A stretch of 15,366 bases of DNA. Source: Limivicinus sp963617275 (GTDB taxonomy: Bacteria; Bacillota; Clostridia; Oscillospirales; Oscillospiraceae). Of this stretch, positions 1 through 6,539 are shown in pieces. Under the pieces are notes generated by a model that searched no databases, had not been told where the DNA came from, and worked only from the letters and a program-made list of their open reading frames with translations. The DNA lies in assembly GCA_963617275.1 (NCBI GenBank), contig CAVENX010000038.1:1-15366 (forward strand). The letters are read 5' to 3'. Within the stretch, counting starts at the first letter, position 1. The number at the start of each line of letters is the position of its first letter. Position numbers and translations under genes: made by a program.

Positions 1-52
1 GCCTTGCGGTCGCCCCGCCTGCGGAAAAATAGGCTATCAATATCTTTTTCAT
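1..52 (-). CDS. Flavodoxin-like protein, N-terminus only (cut by window edge)
   Basis: Only the first 17 codons are present, beginning MKKILIAYFSAGGATAR. A short beta strand followed by a Ser/Gly/Thr loop of this kind is the N-terminal FMN phosphate-binding loop of flavodoxins (usual form S/T-x-T/S-G-x-T). The ATG at 52-50 is preceded by AGGAG at 66-62 with a 9-nt gap, which supports the start. The gene lies 53 bases downstream of the flavin reductase stop on the same strand, so the two are probably co-transcribed from the MerR-controlled promoter near 700. The rest of the protein is outside the window, so the choice between flavodoxin and a flavodoxin-fold oxidoreductase cannot be made. Confidence 0.7.
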   Translation of the reverse strand, partial: MKKILIAYFSAGGATAR

Positions 53-105
53 ATGCGTTTACTCCTGTCAGTTTAAAATATGCTTTACGTACAGAAATTG
101 CTTGT

Positions 106-648
106 TCAGACTTTCCTGCCAGTCTGATAGGCATGCTCCAGTGCGGGATGTCCGGCAATGTCACCGACCTCGTTCACACCGCCGGCAAATACCGTTTCAA
201 CCAGTCGACAGCGGGGAAAACAGTCCACCCAGCCTTGAACGGCCTTCACCGCACCTTCCGCCGTCTCCGGCTCGTCCTCTGCCGCCGCCGCAAGCAGATA
301 GACCTCGGTGAAAGCGTAGTCCGTGTCAAACAGCGGGTTGGCGCGGTCGAGCATGGTTTTAAGCTGACCGCTGACACTGTAATAGTACACCGGCGTTACA
401 AATACCAGCACATCCGCATCGTGCATTTTCGCTGCGATCTCCACAGCATCATCCTTTATGACACAGTGCCCCAGCTTCAGACAGGCAAAGCAGCCCTTGC
501 AGAAGCCGTATTGCTTCTCCCGCAGATGCAAAGTCTCTACTTGATGGCCCGCTTCCTGCGCACCATTTGCAAAAGCTGCCGCAAGCGCCTCTGAGTTGCC
601 GCCCTTACGCGGACTGGATGATAGAATCAGAACCTTTTTATTCATCAT
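106..648 (-). CDS. NAD(P)H-dependent flavin reductase / iron-sulfur flavoprotein-like oxidoreductase
   Basis: A 180-residue flavodoxin-fold protein. After the first beta strand it carries SSPRKGGNS (residues 10-19), the FMN phosphate loop of the NADPH-dependent FMN reductase family. TPVYYYSVSGQLKTMLDR (85-102) is the family's second FMN-contact region. Between them is a cysteine cluster, C50-x2-C53-x2-C56-x5-C62, as in family members annotated as iron-sulfur flavoproteins or thiol-dependent reductases; whether a cluster is bound cannot be read from sequence. The open frame extends to 675, but AAGGAG at 660-655 sits 6 nt before the ATG at 648 (MMNKK), so that start is preferred; the ATG at 645 is possible. 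It is a cytosolic redox enzyme with unknown substrate. It is divergent from a MerR-type regulator and is followed by a flavodoxin-like gene, which points to a response to an electrophile or redox stress. Confidence 0.85.
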   Translation of the reverse strand: MMNKKVLILSSSPRKGGNSEALAAAFANGAQEAGHQVETLHLREKQYGFCKGCFACLKLGHCVIKDDAVEIAAKMHDADVLVFVTPVYYYSVSGQLKTMLDRANPLFDTDYAFTEVYLLAAAAEDEPETAEGAVKAVQGWVDCFPRCRLVETVFAGGVNEVGDIAGHPALEHAYQTGRKV

Positions 649-688
649 AAAACGCTCCTTGCACTCCAATTTCATTTGTGTTATTATG

Positions 689-719
689 ATGATAGCACCT
701 AAACCTAACTTTAAGTCAA
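689..719 (-). promoter_or_regulatory. MerR-type promoter and operator of the flavin reductase gene
   Basis: On the minus strand TTGACT (719-714) and TATCAT (694-689) are separated by 19 bp (713-695). This long spacer is the hallmark of MerR-family activated promoters, where the regulator untwists the DNA to align the two boxes. The spacer lies within an imperfect dyad, ACTTAAAGTT/AGGTTTAGGT at 716-697, with 14 of 20 positions symmetrical by hand count. It is the likely binding site of the regulator encoded at 753-1193. Confidence 0.75.
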
Positions 720-752
720 GATGTTTTTTGAAATTTTTTCGGAGGATTATCT

Positions 753-1193
753 ATGTACACGATCGGCCAGGCGGCGGAGATGTTTGATTTACCGATTTCT
801 ACGCTGCGTTATTATGATAATCAGGGGCTGTTTCCGAAAATGGAGAGGGTCTCCGGTATCCGTAAGTTCAGTGAAACCGAGATTGAGGCACTCCGAGTCA
901 TTGAATGCCTGAAAAAGGCCGGGATGGAGATAAAGGACATCAAGCAGTTTATGGACTGGTGCTTGGAAGGCAAGTCAACATATCCGCAGCGCAAGGCAAT
1001 GTTTGAAGCACAGAAGGCGCATGTTGAGGAAGAAATCGCACGGCTGAACCGTACACTGGATATGCTGAAATTCAAATGTTGGTACTACGAGCAGGCTATC
1101 CGGGACGGAAACGAAGAGCGGCTCAAGTCCTTGATCCCCGACCGACTGCCGGAGGAGATACGTCCGGCTTATGAAAATTCCCACAAAGAATAA
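753..1193 (+). CDS. MerR-family transcriptional regulator, thiol/carbonyl-sensor type
   Basis: A 146-residue protein with the MerR layout: winged helix-turn-helix at residues 1-40 (YTIGQAAEMFDLPISTLRYYDNQGL, wing around 34-42), a second helical pair to about 70, then a long dimerisation coiled coil at about 80-112 and a short C-terminal tail. There is no large effector-binding domain. The ATG follows GGAGG at 741-745 with 7 nt between. Cys52, in VIECLKKAGM, falls where the AdhR/NmlR branch of MerR proteins has its reactive cysteine; this is a hand alignment. A second cysteine is at 70. The gene diverges from the flavin reductase, whose promoter has a 19-bp spacer, so that operon is its probable target. 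A strong terminator follows at 1222. Its inducer is unknown. Confidence 0.9.
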   Translation: MYTIGQAAEMFDLPISTLRYYDNQGLFPKMERVSGIRKFSETEIEALRVIECLKKAGMEIKDIKQFMDWCLEGKSTYPQRKAMFEAQKAHVEEEIARLNRTLDMLKFKCWYYEQAIRDGNEERLKSLIPDRLPEEIRPAYENSHKE

Positions 1194-1221
1194 AAGACGG
1201 CTTGCCTCTTCATGAAACGCC

Positions 1222-1252
1222 AAATCCCACAGTCCTTGAGACTGTGGGATTT
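1222..1252 (+). terminator. Rho-independent terminator after the MerR gene
   Basis: A perfect stem pairs AAATCCCACAGT (1222-1233) with ACTGTGGGATTT (1241-1252); one more C-G pair (1234/1240) leaves a 5-nt loop. A T-rich tail, TTTTCTCGTTTTTT, follows. It ends merR transcription 29 bases after the stop codon. The arm starts with AAA, so the reverse strand also has a TTT tail, and the hairpin could stop transcription from the mobile-element remnant as well. Confidence 0.85.
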
Positions 1253-1320
1253 TTCTCGTTTTTTCACTTGTTTTTATCACGTTTTTCAGGCTTTGGAATA
1301 CTTCATTCCCGCTCAGAATA

Positions 1321-1343
1321 CAACAGCGCCGGCAACGCTGTTG
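1321..1343. repeat. Inverted repeat near the end of the mobile-element remnant
   Basis: CAACAGCG (1321-1328) and CGCTGTTG (1336-1343) are perfect inverted 8-mers around a 7-base centre. A smaller GGAAT/ATTCC pair lies near 1297-1309. About 20 bases further on, TTTACGAA occurs twice with a 12-base period (1363-1370 and 1375-1382). Together they sit exactly where the recognisable mobile-element protein stops, so they may belong to a recombination end. A plain RNA hairpin is the alternative. Confidence 0.4.
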
Positions 1344-1385
1344 AACACAAATAAGCGTCACTTTTACGAACGGATTTACGAAGGG

Positions 1386-2243
1386 TTTGTACTGCCTGCC
1401 GAGTTCGGCGCGCTCCTCCTGAAGCTGCGCCAGATCTGAAAGGCGCTTGTTGAAGATGTCCAGTGCGTTCTTCTCCGCCTCGCTGAGCGAATCGACCTCT
1501 ATGCCCTCCGCCGCCATTTCCAGTACCCCACGGTCGGTAAGCGGTGAACTGCGCTCTTGATACTGTTTGTCTACACTCTCAGGAACGCCGTTATCGCTTC
1601 TCCCGATGCCTGATATACTTCCTCCGGTGTCATTTCGTAGTTCTTCTCCGACAGTATATCCAGAAAGTATTTCAGCTCCTCCGGAGTTTCTATCGCTGAG
1701 AGAATATCCAGCCGCATTTCTCTGGGAACGTCCATCAGGATCAACAGCTTTGCCAATTTCACGCCTTGCTCTTCCGTCAATGTTCTCTCCATTATAATTT
1801 TTTCTCCCATCGAACTGTGCCCGTGACAGCTCTACGCATCCTTCCGCCGTTTTCTCGTAAAAGTGATGTTTACCGAAGCGGTAAAATCTCTTTACTTCTC
1901 CGACAGGCGCAGAACCGTTTGACCACTGTAAAAATAACGTCTCTGTCTCGCTGTATACGCTTCTTTTACTATACTTCCGCCTGTCGTCATCGTCAAGCTT
2001 TTCCCTTGCCTGATACTGAACGGCGTCTTCCTCATCCCCGATTATCTGTTCCTCTTTCGGGTTGAGGATGTCCATGATCTCATTGAAGCGGGCTGTTTTC
2101 CTGTCAAGCTCCGCCTGCTTTGCAAACGGCTCCGCTATCATCTTCTGCTGTGCCGCAAGATCGGCCTGCGTCTCTTTAAGCGCCTCATTCCACGCCTCTA
2201 TCCTGCCGTCGATGCCCTCGACGACCGAGGCGATGTCTGCTCA
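1386..2243 (-). pseudogene. Remnant of a large polyvalent/helicase-type protein of a conjugative element or phage
   Basis: A minus-strand frame is open from a stop near 2243 to beyond 1386, but it has no start codon with a ribosome site. Its protein begins ADIASVVEGIDGRIEAWNEA, a charged coiled coil. It continues with EPFAKQAELDRKTARFNEIMD, then a KRSVYSETETLFLQW segment and a low-complexity G/S/D/R linker. It ends with LTDRGVLEMAAEGIEVDSLS and EKNALDIFNKRLSDLAQLQEE. From memory, these phrases resemble the C-terminal parts of the giant helicase/methylase or polyvalent proteins of clostridial conjugative elements and phages. Homology breaks at about residue K252 of the ATG-to-end reading (1386), just after GRQYK; the frame stays open beyond that only by chance. 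The right end stops 13 bases from the LCP gene's stop codon. Both ends therefore look like junctions of a decayed insertion. No relaxase, integrase or transposase remains here. Confidence 0.6.
1571..1792 (-). CDS. Small hypothetical protein overlapping the mobile-element remnant in another frame
   Basis: A 73-residue ORF (MERTLTEEQGVKLAKLLILM...) runs in a different frame from the remnant that surrounds it. The translation reads like a real protein: it alternates hydrophobic and charged residues as in amphipathic helices (KLAKLLILMDVPREMRLDIL, PEELKYFLDILSE), it is acidic, and it ends TPEEVYQASGEAITAFLRV. G is frequent at first codon positions. GGGAG at 1808-1804 lies 11 nt before the ATG at 1792, a loose spacing; an in-frame ATG at 1810 overlaps that site and is less likely. 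I do not recognise a family. It may be a genuine cargo gene of the element, or a chance open frame over a linker. Confidence 0.4.
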   Translation of the reverse strand: MERTLTEEQGVKLAKLLILMDVPREMRLDILSAIETPEELKYFLDILSEKNYEMTPEEVYQASGEAITAFLRV

Positions 2244-2255
2244 ACTCCCCTTTAC

Positions 2256-3413
2256 TTATCCCCACGGATTCATGGCCTGCTGCATTTCCGCTTCCGCTAG
2301 ACCGACATAGTACCATCCGCCTCTTATCTCTCCCGTGCAGCCTATCCCAAAATAGTCGTTGAACATTACGTTTATGTTATTCATTGTGATCTCTTCGCTG
2401 TACGGGTTGAGATAATCGTTTATCATCGGCACCCACTGATATACAAGGATCACGGCATAGCTGTACCCCTCGCCGAGCGTCTTGCCGACAGTCGGAACCG
2501 TATAGAAATTTATATTTTCTTCGCTGCACATAAGCGCCTGACGTGCAAAATACGCCATATTCGCGGCGGTCAGGTCGGTATCGACATTTTCAGTAAGAAT
2601 ATTTATTACCTTTCTGAGGTTGGGAACATTCCCGAGGGAGATCATCTGTTTCGCAACGGTTTTAAGGAAATCATGCTGGATCTCTATCCTGCCGAGGTCG
2701 GCGTCGGCATATCCGGCACGGTAGCGGACAAGGCACATCGCCTGATATCCGTTAAGGTGCATCTTCCCCTGCGGAAGGTAGGTAAAGAGGTTCTGCCCGG
2801 CGTCATCCATCCAGATATCCTGCTGCACCGTGTAGTCCACCCCGCCGATTGCGTCCACAACATCCATGAACGCCTGCAGGTCAATAACGGCGTAACAGTC
2901 CACCTCAAAGCCGATAAGCTCAGTGACCTTGTTTTTAAGCTCCTGCGCGGCGTCCGCGCCGCGTTCCTTTGCTTTATAATATACGCAGTTGATCTTGCGC
3001 ACATCCCCGTCCATGTTCAGCAGAGTGTCTCTCGGTATGCTGACAAAATCCATTTTATGGGCGTTCGTGTCGATTTTACCGACAAGTATCGTGTCGGTAT
3101 TTCCTGAGCTCTGATCCTCTCCGGCCAGCATTATTGTATAAACGCCGTCCTGTCTTGCAGTTGTAGGTGCGATCTCCTGAATGGGTTCCGGGGTAGGCTC
3201 AGGCGTCGGCTCAGGCGATGGGATCGCAGCCGCCCCGATATCGGGTGCGGGCGTTTCCTCCGTGACCGCAGTCGTGCTTTCTGCCTTCGCTCCCGCGACG
3301 TCAGGCGCCTTCTCCCACAGGAAATAGAATATAAGTACCGCTGCGGCAACAAGGACAATCGCCAGTATTATGTAAACTATTGCGGATAGTCCGCGCTTCT
3401 TATTCTGATGCAT
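2256..3413 (-). CDS. LytR-CpsA-Psr (LCP) family cell-wall glycopolymer ligase
   Basis: A 385-residue type II membrane protein: short basic N-terminus (KKR), one membrane helix at residues 10-32, a Pro/Glu-rich PEPTPEP spacer (66-78), then an extracellular LCP domain from about 90. Seen in it are NTDT (105-108), SIPRDT (125-130, with the catalytic-site Arg128), RKIN (139-142), DAIGGVDY (187-194) and VRYR...DADLGR (229-242). LCP enzymes transfer lipid-linked glycopolymers such as wall teichoic acids to peptidoglycan. One variation stands out: where the family usually has RQ after GRIE, this protein has IQ (245-246). AGAGGA at 3426-3421 precedes the ATG by 7 nt. It is the last gene of the envelope operon, 26 bases after GtrA. 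Its stop is 13 bases from the mobile-element remnant, so anything originally downstream has been displaced. Confidence 0.88.
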   Translation of the reverse strand: MHQNKKRGLSAIVYIILAIVLVAAAVLIFYFLWEKAPDVAGAKAESTTAVTEETPAPDIGAAAIPSPEPTPEPTPEPIQEIAPTTARQDGVYTIMLAGEDQSSGNTDTILVGKIDTNAHKMDFVSIPRDTLLNMDGDVRKINCVYYKAKERGADAAQELKNKVTELIGFEVDCYAVIDLQAFMDVVDAIGGVDYTVQQDIWMDDAGQNLFTYLPQGKMHLNGYQAMCLVRYRAGYADADLGRIEIQHDFLKTVAKQMISLGNVPNLRKVINILTENVDTDLTAANMAYFARQALMCSEENINFYTVPTVGKTLGEGYSYAVILVYQWVPMINDYLNPYSEEITMNNINVMFNDYFGIGCTGEIRGGWYYVGLAEAEMQQAMNPWG

Positions 3414-3439
3414 TTATCTGTCCTCTGAAAAGCCCGGTT

Positions 3440-3940
3440 TCATTCCTCGGTTTTTTTCTTATTGAAAACAAAAAGCTTGCTGAACACATAATTTCCTATA
3501 ATAACGAGTACGGCGGAAATAAGCGTGGCCGCGTAAAGGTTCATGCCGACAGCGCCGAGTATCTGCATTACAAGGATATCGAGCACAAGGGTAGAAACTC
3601 TTGAGAGCACAAATTTTACGCACTCCGGCAGTATCCTGGGATCCCTGCTCTCAAACACCCACGCCCTGTTGGTTGGATAGGCAAAGGCAACGCCCGCCGT
3701 CCAATTGACCGCGCTGAGTACAAAATTCTGAACCGCAGTGGGATGAGCCGTGCCGGCGTAAAAGATAAAGTTAAAGGCAAACTTTGCCGCCCACGAAACA
3801 ACGGTCGTAAGTACGCCGACCACAAGATATACAACTATCTCGATCTTATCGATCCAGAACTGAAAAAAGGCCTCAGCTTTTCCTCCTTCGCGGCAATGCT
3901 TTTTGAAGAACTCAAGTATTGTAAGTATAAGCTTTCTCAT
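3440..3940 (-). CDS. GtrA-like family membrane protein
   Basis: A 166-residue protein with four predicted membrane segments at about residues 33-57, 68-88, 110-130 and 134-155, which is the GtrA layout. The two family signatures are present: AYPTNRAWVF (87-96) after the second helix and NYVFSKLFVF (150-159) near the C-terminus. GtrA proteins are thought to help move undecaprenyl-phosphate-linked sugars across the membrane. The N-terminus carries an extra amphipathic segment of about 30 residues before the first helix. Its ATG overlaps the stop of the GtrB-like gene by 4 bases (ATGA, 3940-3937), with GGAGGT as ribosome site inside that gene, so translation is probably coupled. Confidence 0.85.
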   Translation of the reverse strand: MRKLILTILEFFKKHCREGGKAEAFFQFWIDKIEIVVYLVVGVLTTVVSWAAKFAFNFIFYAGTAHPTAVQNFVLSAVNWTAGVAFAYPTNRAWVFESRDPRILPECVKFVLSRVSTLVLDILVMQILGAVGMNLYAATLISAVLVIIGNYVFSKLFVFNKKKTEE

Positions 3941-4857
3941 TTCTTACCTCCGACCATACTGGAGATTATATAGCGCGGTCTGCCCTTGATCTCCTCATAG
4001 ATGCGGGCAATATAGTATCCAATTATCCCAAGACTTATCATGACGACACTGCTTGAAAACAGCAGTAGCAGGATAACCGTTGTAAAGCCCGCAACGGCCT
4101 GTCCCGTCAGCTTCTGCACAAGCGAAATGATACCGAAAATTACCGAAATGGCAAGCATTGTCACGCCCAACCCCGTGATAAGGTGCAGCGGTGCGGAAGA
4201 GAAAGAGCCGATATTCGTTATCGCGTATTTGATGAGCGACTTTGTTGACCACTTGCTCTCGCCCTCGGTGCGCTCCCGCACACAATAATACACAGCAGTC
4301 TTCTTATATCCCACCCAGAAGGACAGCGCACGGAAAAACACGTTTCTCTCCGGCATAGCGTTGAGCGTGTCCACGACCTTTCTGTCAAGGAGCTTGAAGT
4401 CGGACGAGGAGGACATATCCATACCGACGGCCTTACTTATGAGAGAATAAAAGCTGTTGGCGGCAAATTTATGAAAACCGCTCTCCTCGCCTCTGTCCTC
4501 CTTTATTCCCTCGACGACCTCATAGCCCTGCTCCCAGAGCCTGTACATCTCAACTATCTTCTCGGGCGGATGCTGGAGGTCGCAGTCCATAACAACGCAG
4601 CAGTCCCCCGCCGCTTTTTCAAGACCAGCAAACATCGCGGCTTCCTTGCCGAAGTTGCGGCTGAAATGTACGCCGGTAACCTTGGGATCCTTCTTATTCG
4701 CAAGCGTGATATTTTCCCACGTTGCATCCTTTGAACCGTCGTCTACAAACACGAGCTCATAGTCTATATTCTCGTTTTTCAGTATGCCGGAAATCGTTTC
4801 CGCGGCTGTTGATATCATTTTTTCCTCATTGTAGGAGGGCAGAATAACCGATACCAT
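3937..4857 (-). CDS. GtrB-like polyprenyl-phosphate glycosyltransferase (GT2 family)
   Basis: A 306-residue GT2 enzyme. The GT-A domain fills residues 1-210: SVILPSYNE at the start, VDDGS (38-42) and DCDLQHPP (91-98) for nucleotide-sugar and metal binding, SRNFGKEAA (66-74), then the R-x-x-G-x-SKW motif (196-204). Two membrane helices follow (about 225-247 and 258-283), with a basic tail. This is the dolichol-phosphate-mannose synthase/GtrB/DPM1-like layout, which makes polyprenyl-phosphate-linked hexose on the inner face of the membrane; the sugar cannot be told. AAGGAG at 4869-4864 precedes the ATG by 6 nt and overlaps the stop codon of the preceding GT-C gene. It is coupled to gtrA by a 4-base overlap. 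Together these two would supply the lipid-linked sugar donor for the GT-C enzyme. Confidence 0.9.
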   Translation of the reverse strand: MVSVILPSYNEEKMISTAAETISGILKNENIDYELVFVDDGSKDATWENITLANKKDPKVTGVHFSRNFGKEAAMFAGLEKAAGDCCVVMDCDLQHPPEKIVEMYRLWEQGYEVVEGIKEDRGEESGFHKFAANSFYSLISKAVGMDMSSSSDFKLLDRKVVDTLNAMPERNVFFRALSFWVGYKKTAVYYCVRERTEGESKWSTKSLIKYAITNIGSFSSAPLHLITGLGVTMLAISVIFGIISLVQKLTGQAVAGFTTVILLLLFSSSVVMISLGIIGYYIARIYEEIKGRPRYIISSMVGGKK

Positions 4858-4867
4858 ATTTATCTCC

Positions 4868-6448
4868 TTATTTACTCAAAAGGTATACATCGGAAAAACC
4901 ATTGCTGTAAAGGGGCGTTATCGCGGTATATCCCGTGCTGCTCTGAAGCTGCTCAAGTACAGACTCCGAATCATAGCCGCTTGCCCAATCCTTGCTGATG
5001 TCTATAAACACCACTGTCTCGGGAGCGTCGGCAATGTAATCGAGCATAGCCTCGGATGAGGTGTCATTTGTCACAAGCAGGTCGTCAAATATCATTATCT
5101 GAAGCATATCATAGGTAAGCGGCGAGCTGTAATTGTCGTCGATATAGACGCAGGGTGCAGATTTATGCGCCGAGAGCAGAGCGTCATAATCACTGTATTC
5201 GTCATAGAGATAATCCGGCGGAACACATCTTGCGCACCAGAGCGCACCCGCCGTCAGAATCAGCAAAACACTCTTTTTGACCGCAAAGTCATATTTAAAT
5301 TTCCCCAAAGCGTTTTCGGCAAGGTATATAAGAAAGCTGACCGCAAGGACAAGCATCGGCACAATATTATATATATACCTCACTTCAGCCACCGGTGAGA
5401 CGACCGCAACGACAAGAAACGTCACAACTGCAGGAACGATAAGAACAAGTGAGTCAGAATCGACACGTTTCTCTTTTACCGCAGCAGATATTTTGCCGCC
5501 GAAAACAGCGCACAGCGCGGCCGCCCCGGCAGCCGAACAGATCACCGCTTTCATCCTGTGTCCGCTCTCCCGTACAAAGACCGCTGTTCTCTGCGCGTAT
5601 TGTCCAAAATTCATAAGATTATCGACCGCGCTTCCTCCGGAAACAAGCACGTCGGCGGTGAGCTGTCTTATGAACGCAGGGAACGCCGGGAGCAGGCACA
5701 GCACACCACATACGGCGGACAGAGAGAACATCACGAGCTCACGGTATCTCTTCTTTATCAGGAGGTATATATCAAACGCAAGGCAAACGAAAAACGCATA
5801 AAAGACATAATAATACTGCGTCATCATACCTGCAAACACCGTAACGGCCACAGCAGGATAATGCCATGTGCGCCCGCCGCGCATAAGACAGGCGATAAAA
5901 TACGCAAGCAGCACAGTCTCAAACGTGAGAAGGACATACATACGTATCATGATCATCGTGGAAAGTCCCACACTGCTCAGCCCGTACAGCAGCACCGCAG
6001 CAGCGGCATTATCCGGACTTTCAAAAAGCTTCAGCGTAAGCAGGTACAATACAACGAGCGTCAAAAGGTAAATGACAAGGTCGAGCACAAGTCCCGTCCA
6101 CAGGCTGAAATTGCCGCAGTTGAGGCTTGAAGCGAAGTTGAAAAGCCAATAATAAAGCGGCGGATGAACGTCCTGCGACTGGTTGTAATATACAGAGCCT
6201 GCGCTGAATTTATCGCTGTCATCCACGGTGAGATAGTCAAGCAGCTCCTGACGTGTGATGACCTTGTCTATCATATCGTCATTCTTGAGGTCATCCACAT
6301 ATGGTGCATAATAGCTGTTTGAAAGGCCGTATGTATAGACCTCGTCAATAAACAACCCCTCTTTGCGTCCGGCGAAGAACAGGCACACCGCACAGATCAG
6401 CACAAGCGCAAGGAGAAAAGCAAAATGTTTTTTCAGGACAGTCTTCAT
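4868..6448 (-). CDS. GT-C fold membrane glycosyltransferase (ArnT/PMT/GT39-like)
   Basis: A 526-residue polytopic membrane protein. It starts with a membrane helix at about 9-27, followed by GLFIDEVYTYG (31-41), where Asp35-Glu36 in the first outer loop matches the catalytic acidic pair of GT-C enzymes that use polyprenyl-phosphate sugars. SQDVHPPLYYWLF (91-103) is the second family signature. About ten further hydrophobic segments follow up to about residue 415, then a soluble C-terminal domain of about 110 residues (PDYLYDEYSDYDAL...). It probably moves the sugar made by the GtrB/GtrA pair onto a wall polymer or protein on the outer face. GGAGG (6457-6453) lies only 4 nt before the ATG, a tight spacing. 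It is the first gene of the operon; its stop is 10 bases before the next ATG. The acceptor is unknown. Confidence 0.85.
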   Translation of the reverse strand: MKTVLKKHFAFLLALVLICAVCLFFAGRKEGLFIDEVYTYGLSNSYYAPYVDDLKNDDMIDKVITRQELLDYLTVDDSDKFSAGSVYYNQSQDVHPPLYYWLFNFASSLNCGNFSLWTGLVLDLVIYLLTLVVLYLLTLKLFESPDNAAAAVLLYGLSSVGLSTMIMIRMYVLLTFETVLLAYFIACLMRGGRTWHYPAVAVTVFAGMMTQYYYVFYAFFVCLAFDIYLLIKKRYRELVMFSLSAVCGVLCLLPAFPAFIRQLTADVLVSGGSAVDNLMNFGQYAQRTAVFVRESGHRMKAVICSAAGAAALCAVFGGKISAAVKEKRVDSDSLVLIVPAVVTFLVVAVVSPVAEVRYIYNIVPMLVLAVSFLIYLAENALGKFKYDFAVKKSVLLILTAGALWCARCVPPDYLYDEYSDYDALLSAHKSAPCVYIDDNYSSPLTYDMLQIMIFDDLLVTNDTSSEAMLDYIADAPETVVFIDISKDWASGYDSESVLEQLQSSTGYTAITPLYSNGFSDVYLLSK

Positions 6449-6477
6449 AACCCCTCCGTAGAAAGCCTTATTAGGGT

Positions 6478-6506
6478 ATTATATCCCCGATACCGCTTAT
6501 CCGCAA
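6478..6506 (-). promoter_or_regulatory. Sigma-A-type promoter of the envelope glycosylation operon
   Basis: On the minus strand TTGCGG (6506-6501) and a perfect TATAAT (6483-6478) are separated by 17 bp. The -10 ends 29 bases before the ATG of the GT-C gene, leaving a short leader. The -35 box matches the consensus only in TTG. No other credible promoter is visible within the four-gene block. Confidence 0.7.
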
Positions 6507-6539
6507 GATTTTTTGCGTTCGTTTACGTTTTCTTAAAAT

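Noticed and set aside
4..594. A plus-strand frame opposite the flavin reductase
   Set aside because: The minus-strand reductase has clear FMN motifs and a ribosome site; the plus-strand translation has none.
975..1385. Continuation of the remnant's open frame through the terminator and into merR
   Set aside because: After GRQYK the translation loses its character (RCRRCCILSGNEVF...) and crosses a terminator and an opposing real gene, so it is chance openness.
3180..3225. Repetitive DNA encoding PEPTPEP in the LCP gene
   Set aside because: This is an ordinary Pro/Glu wall-spanning spacer in the protein, not a DNA repeat element or CRISPR.
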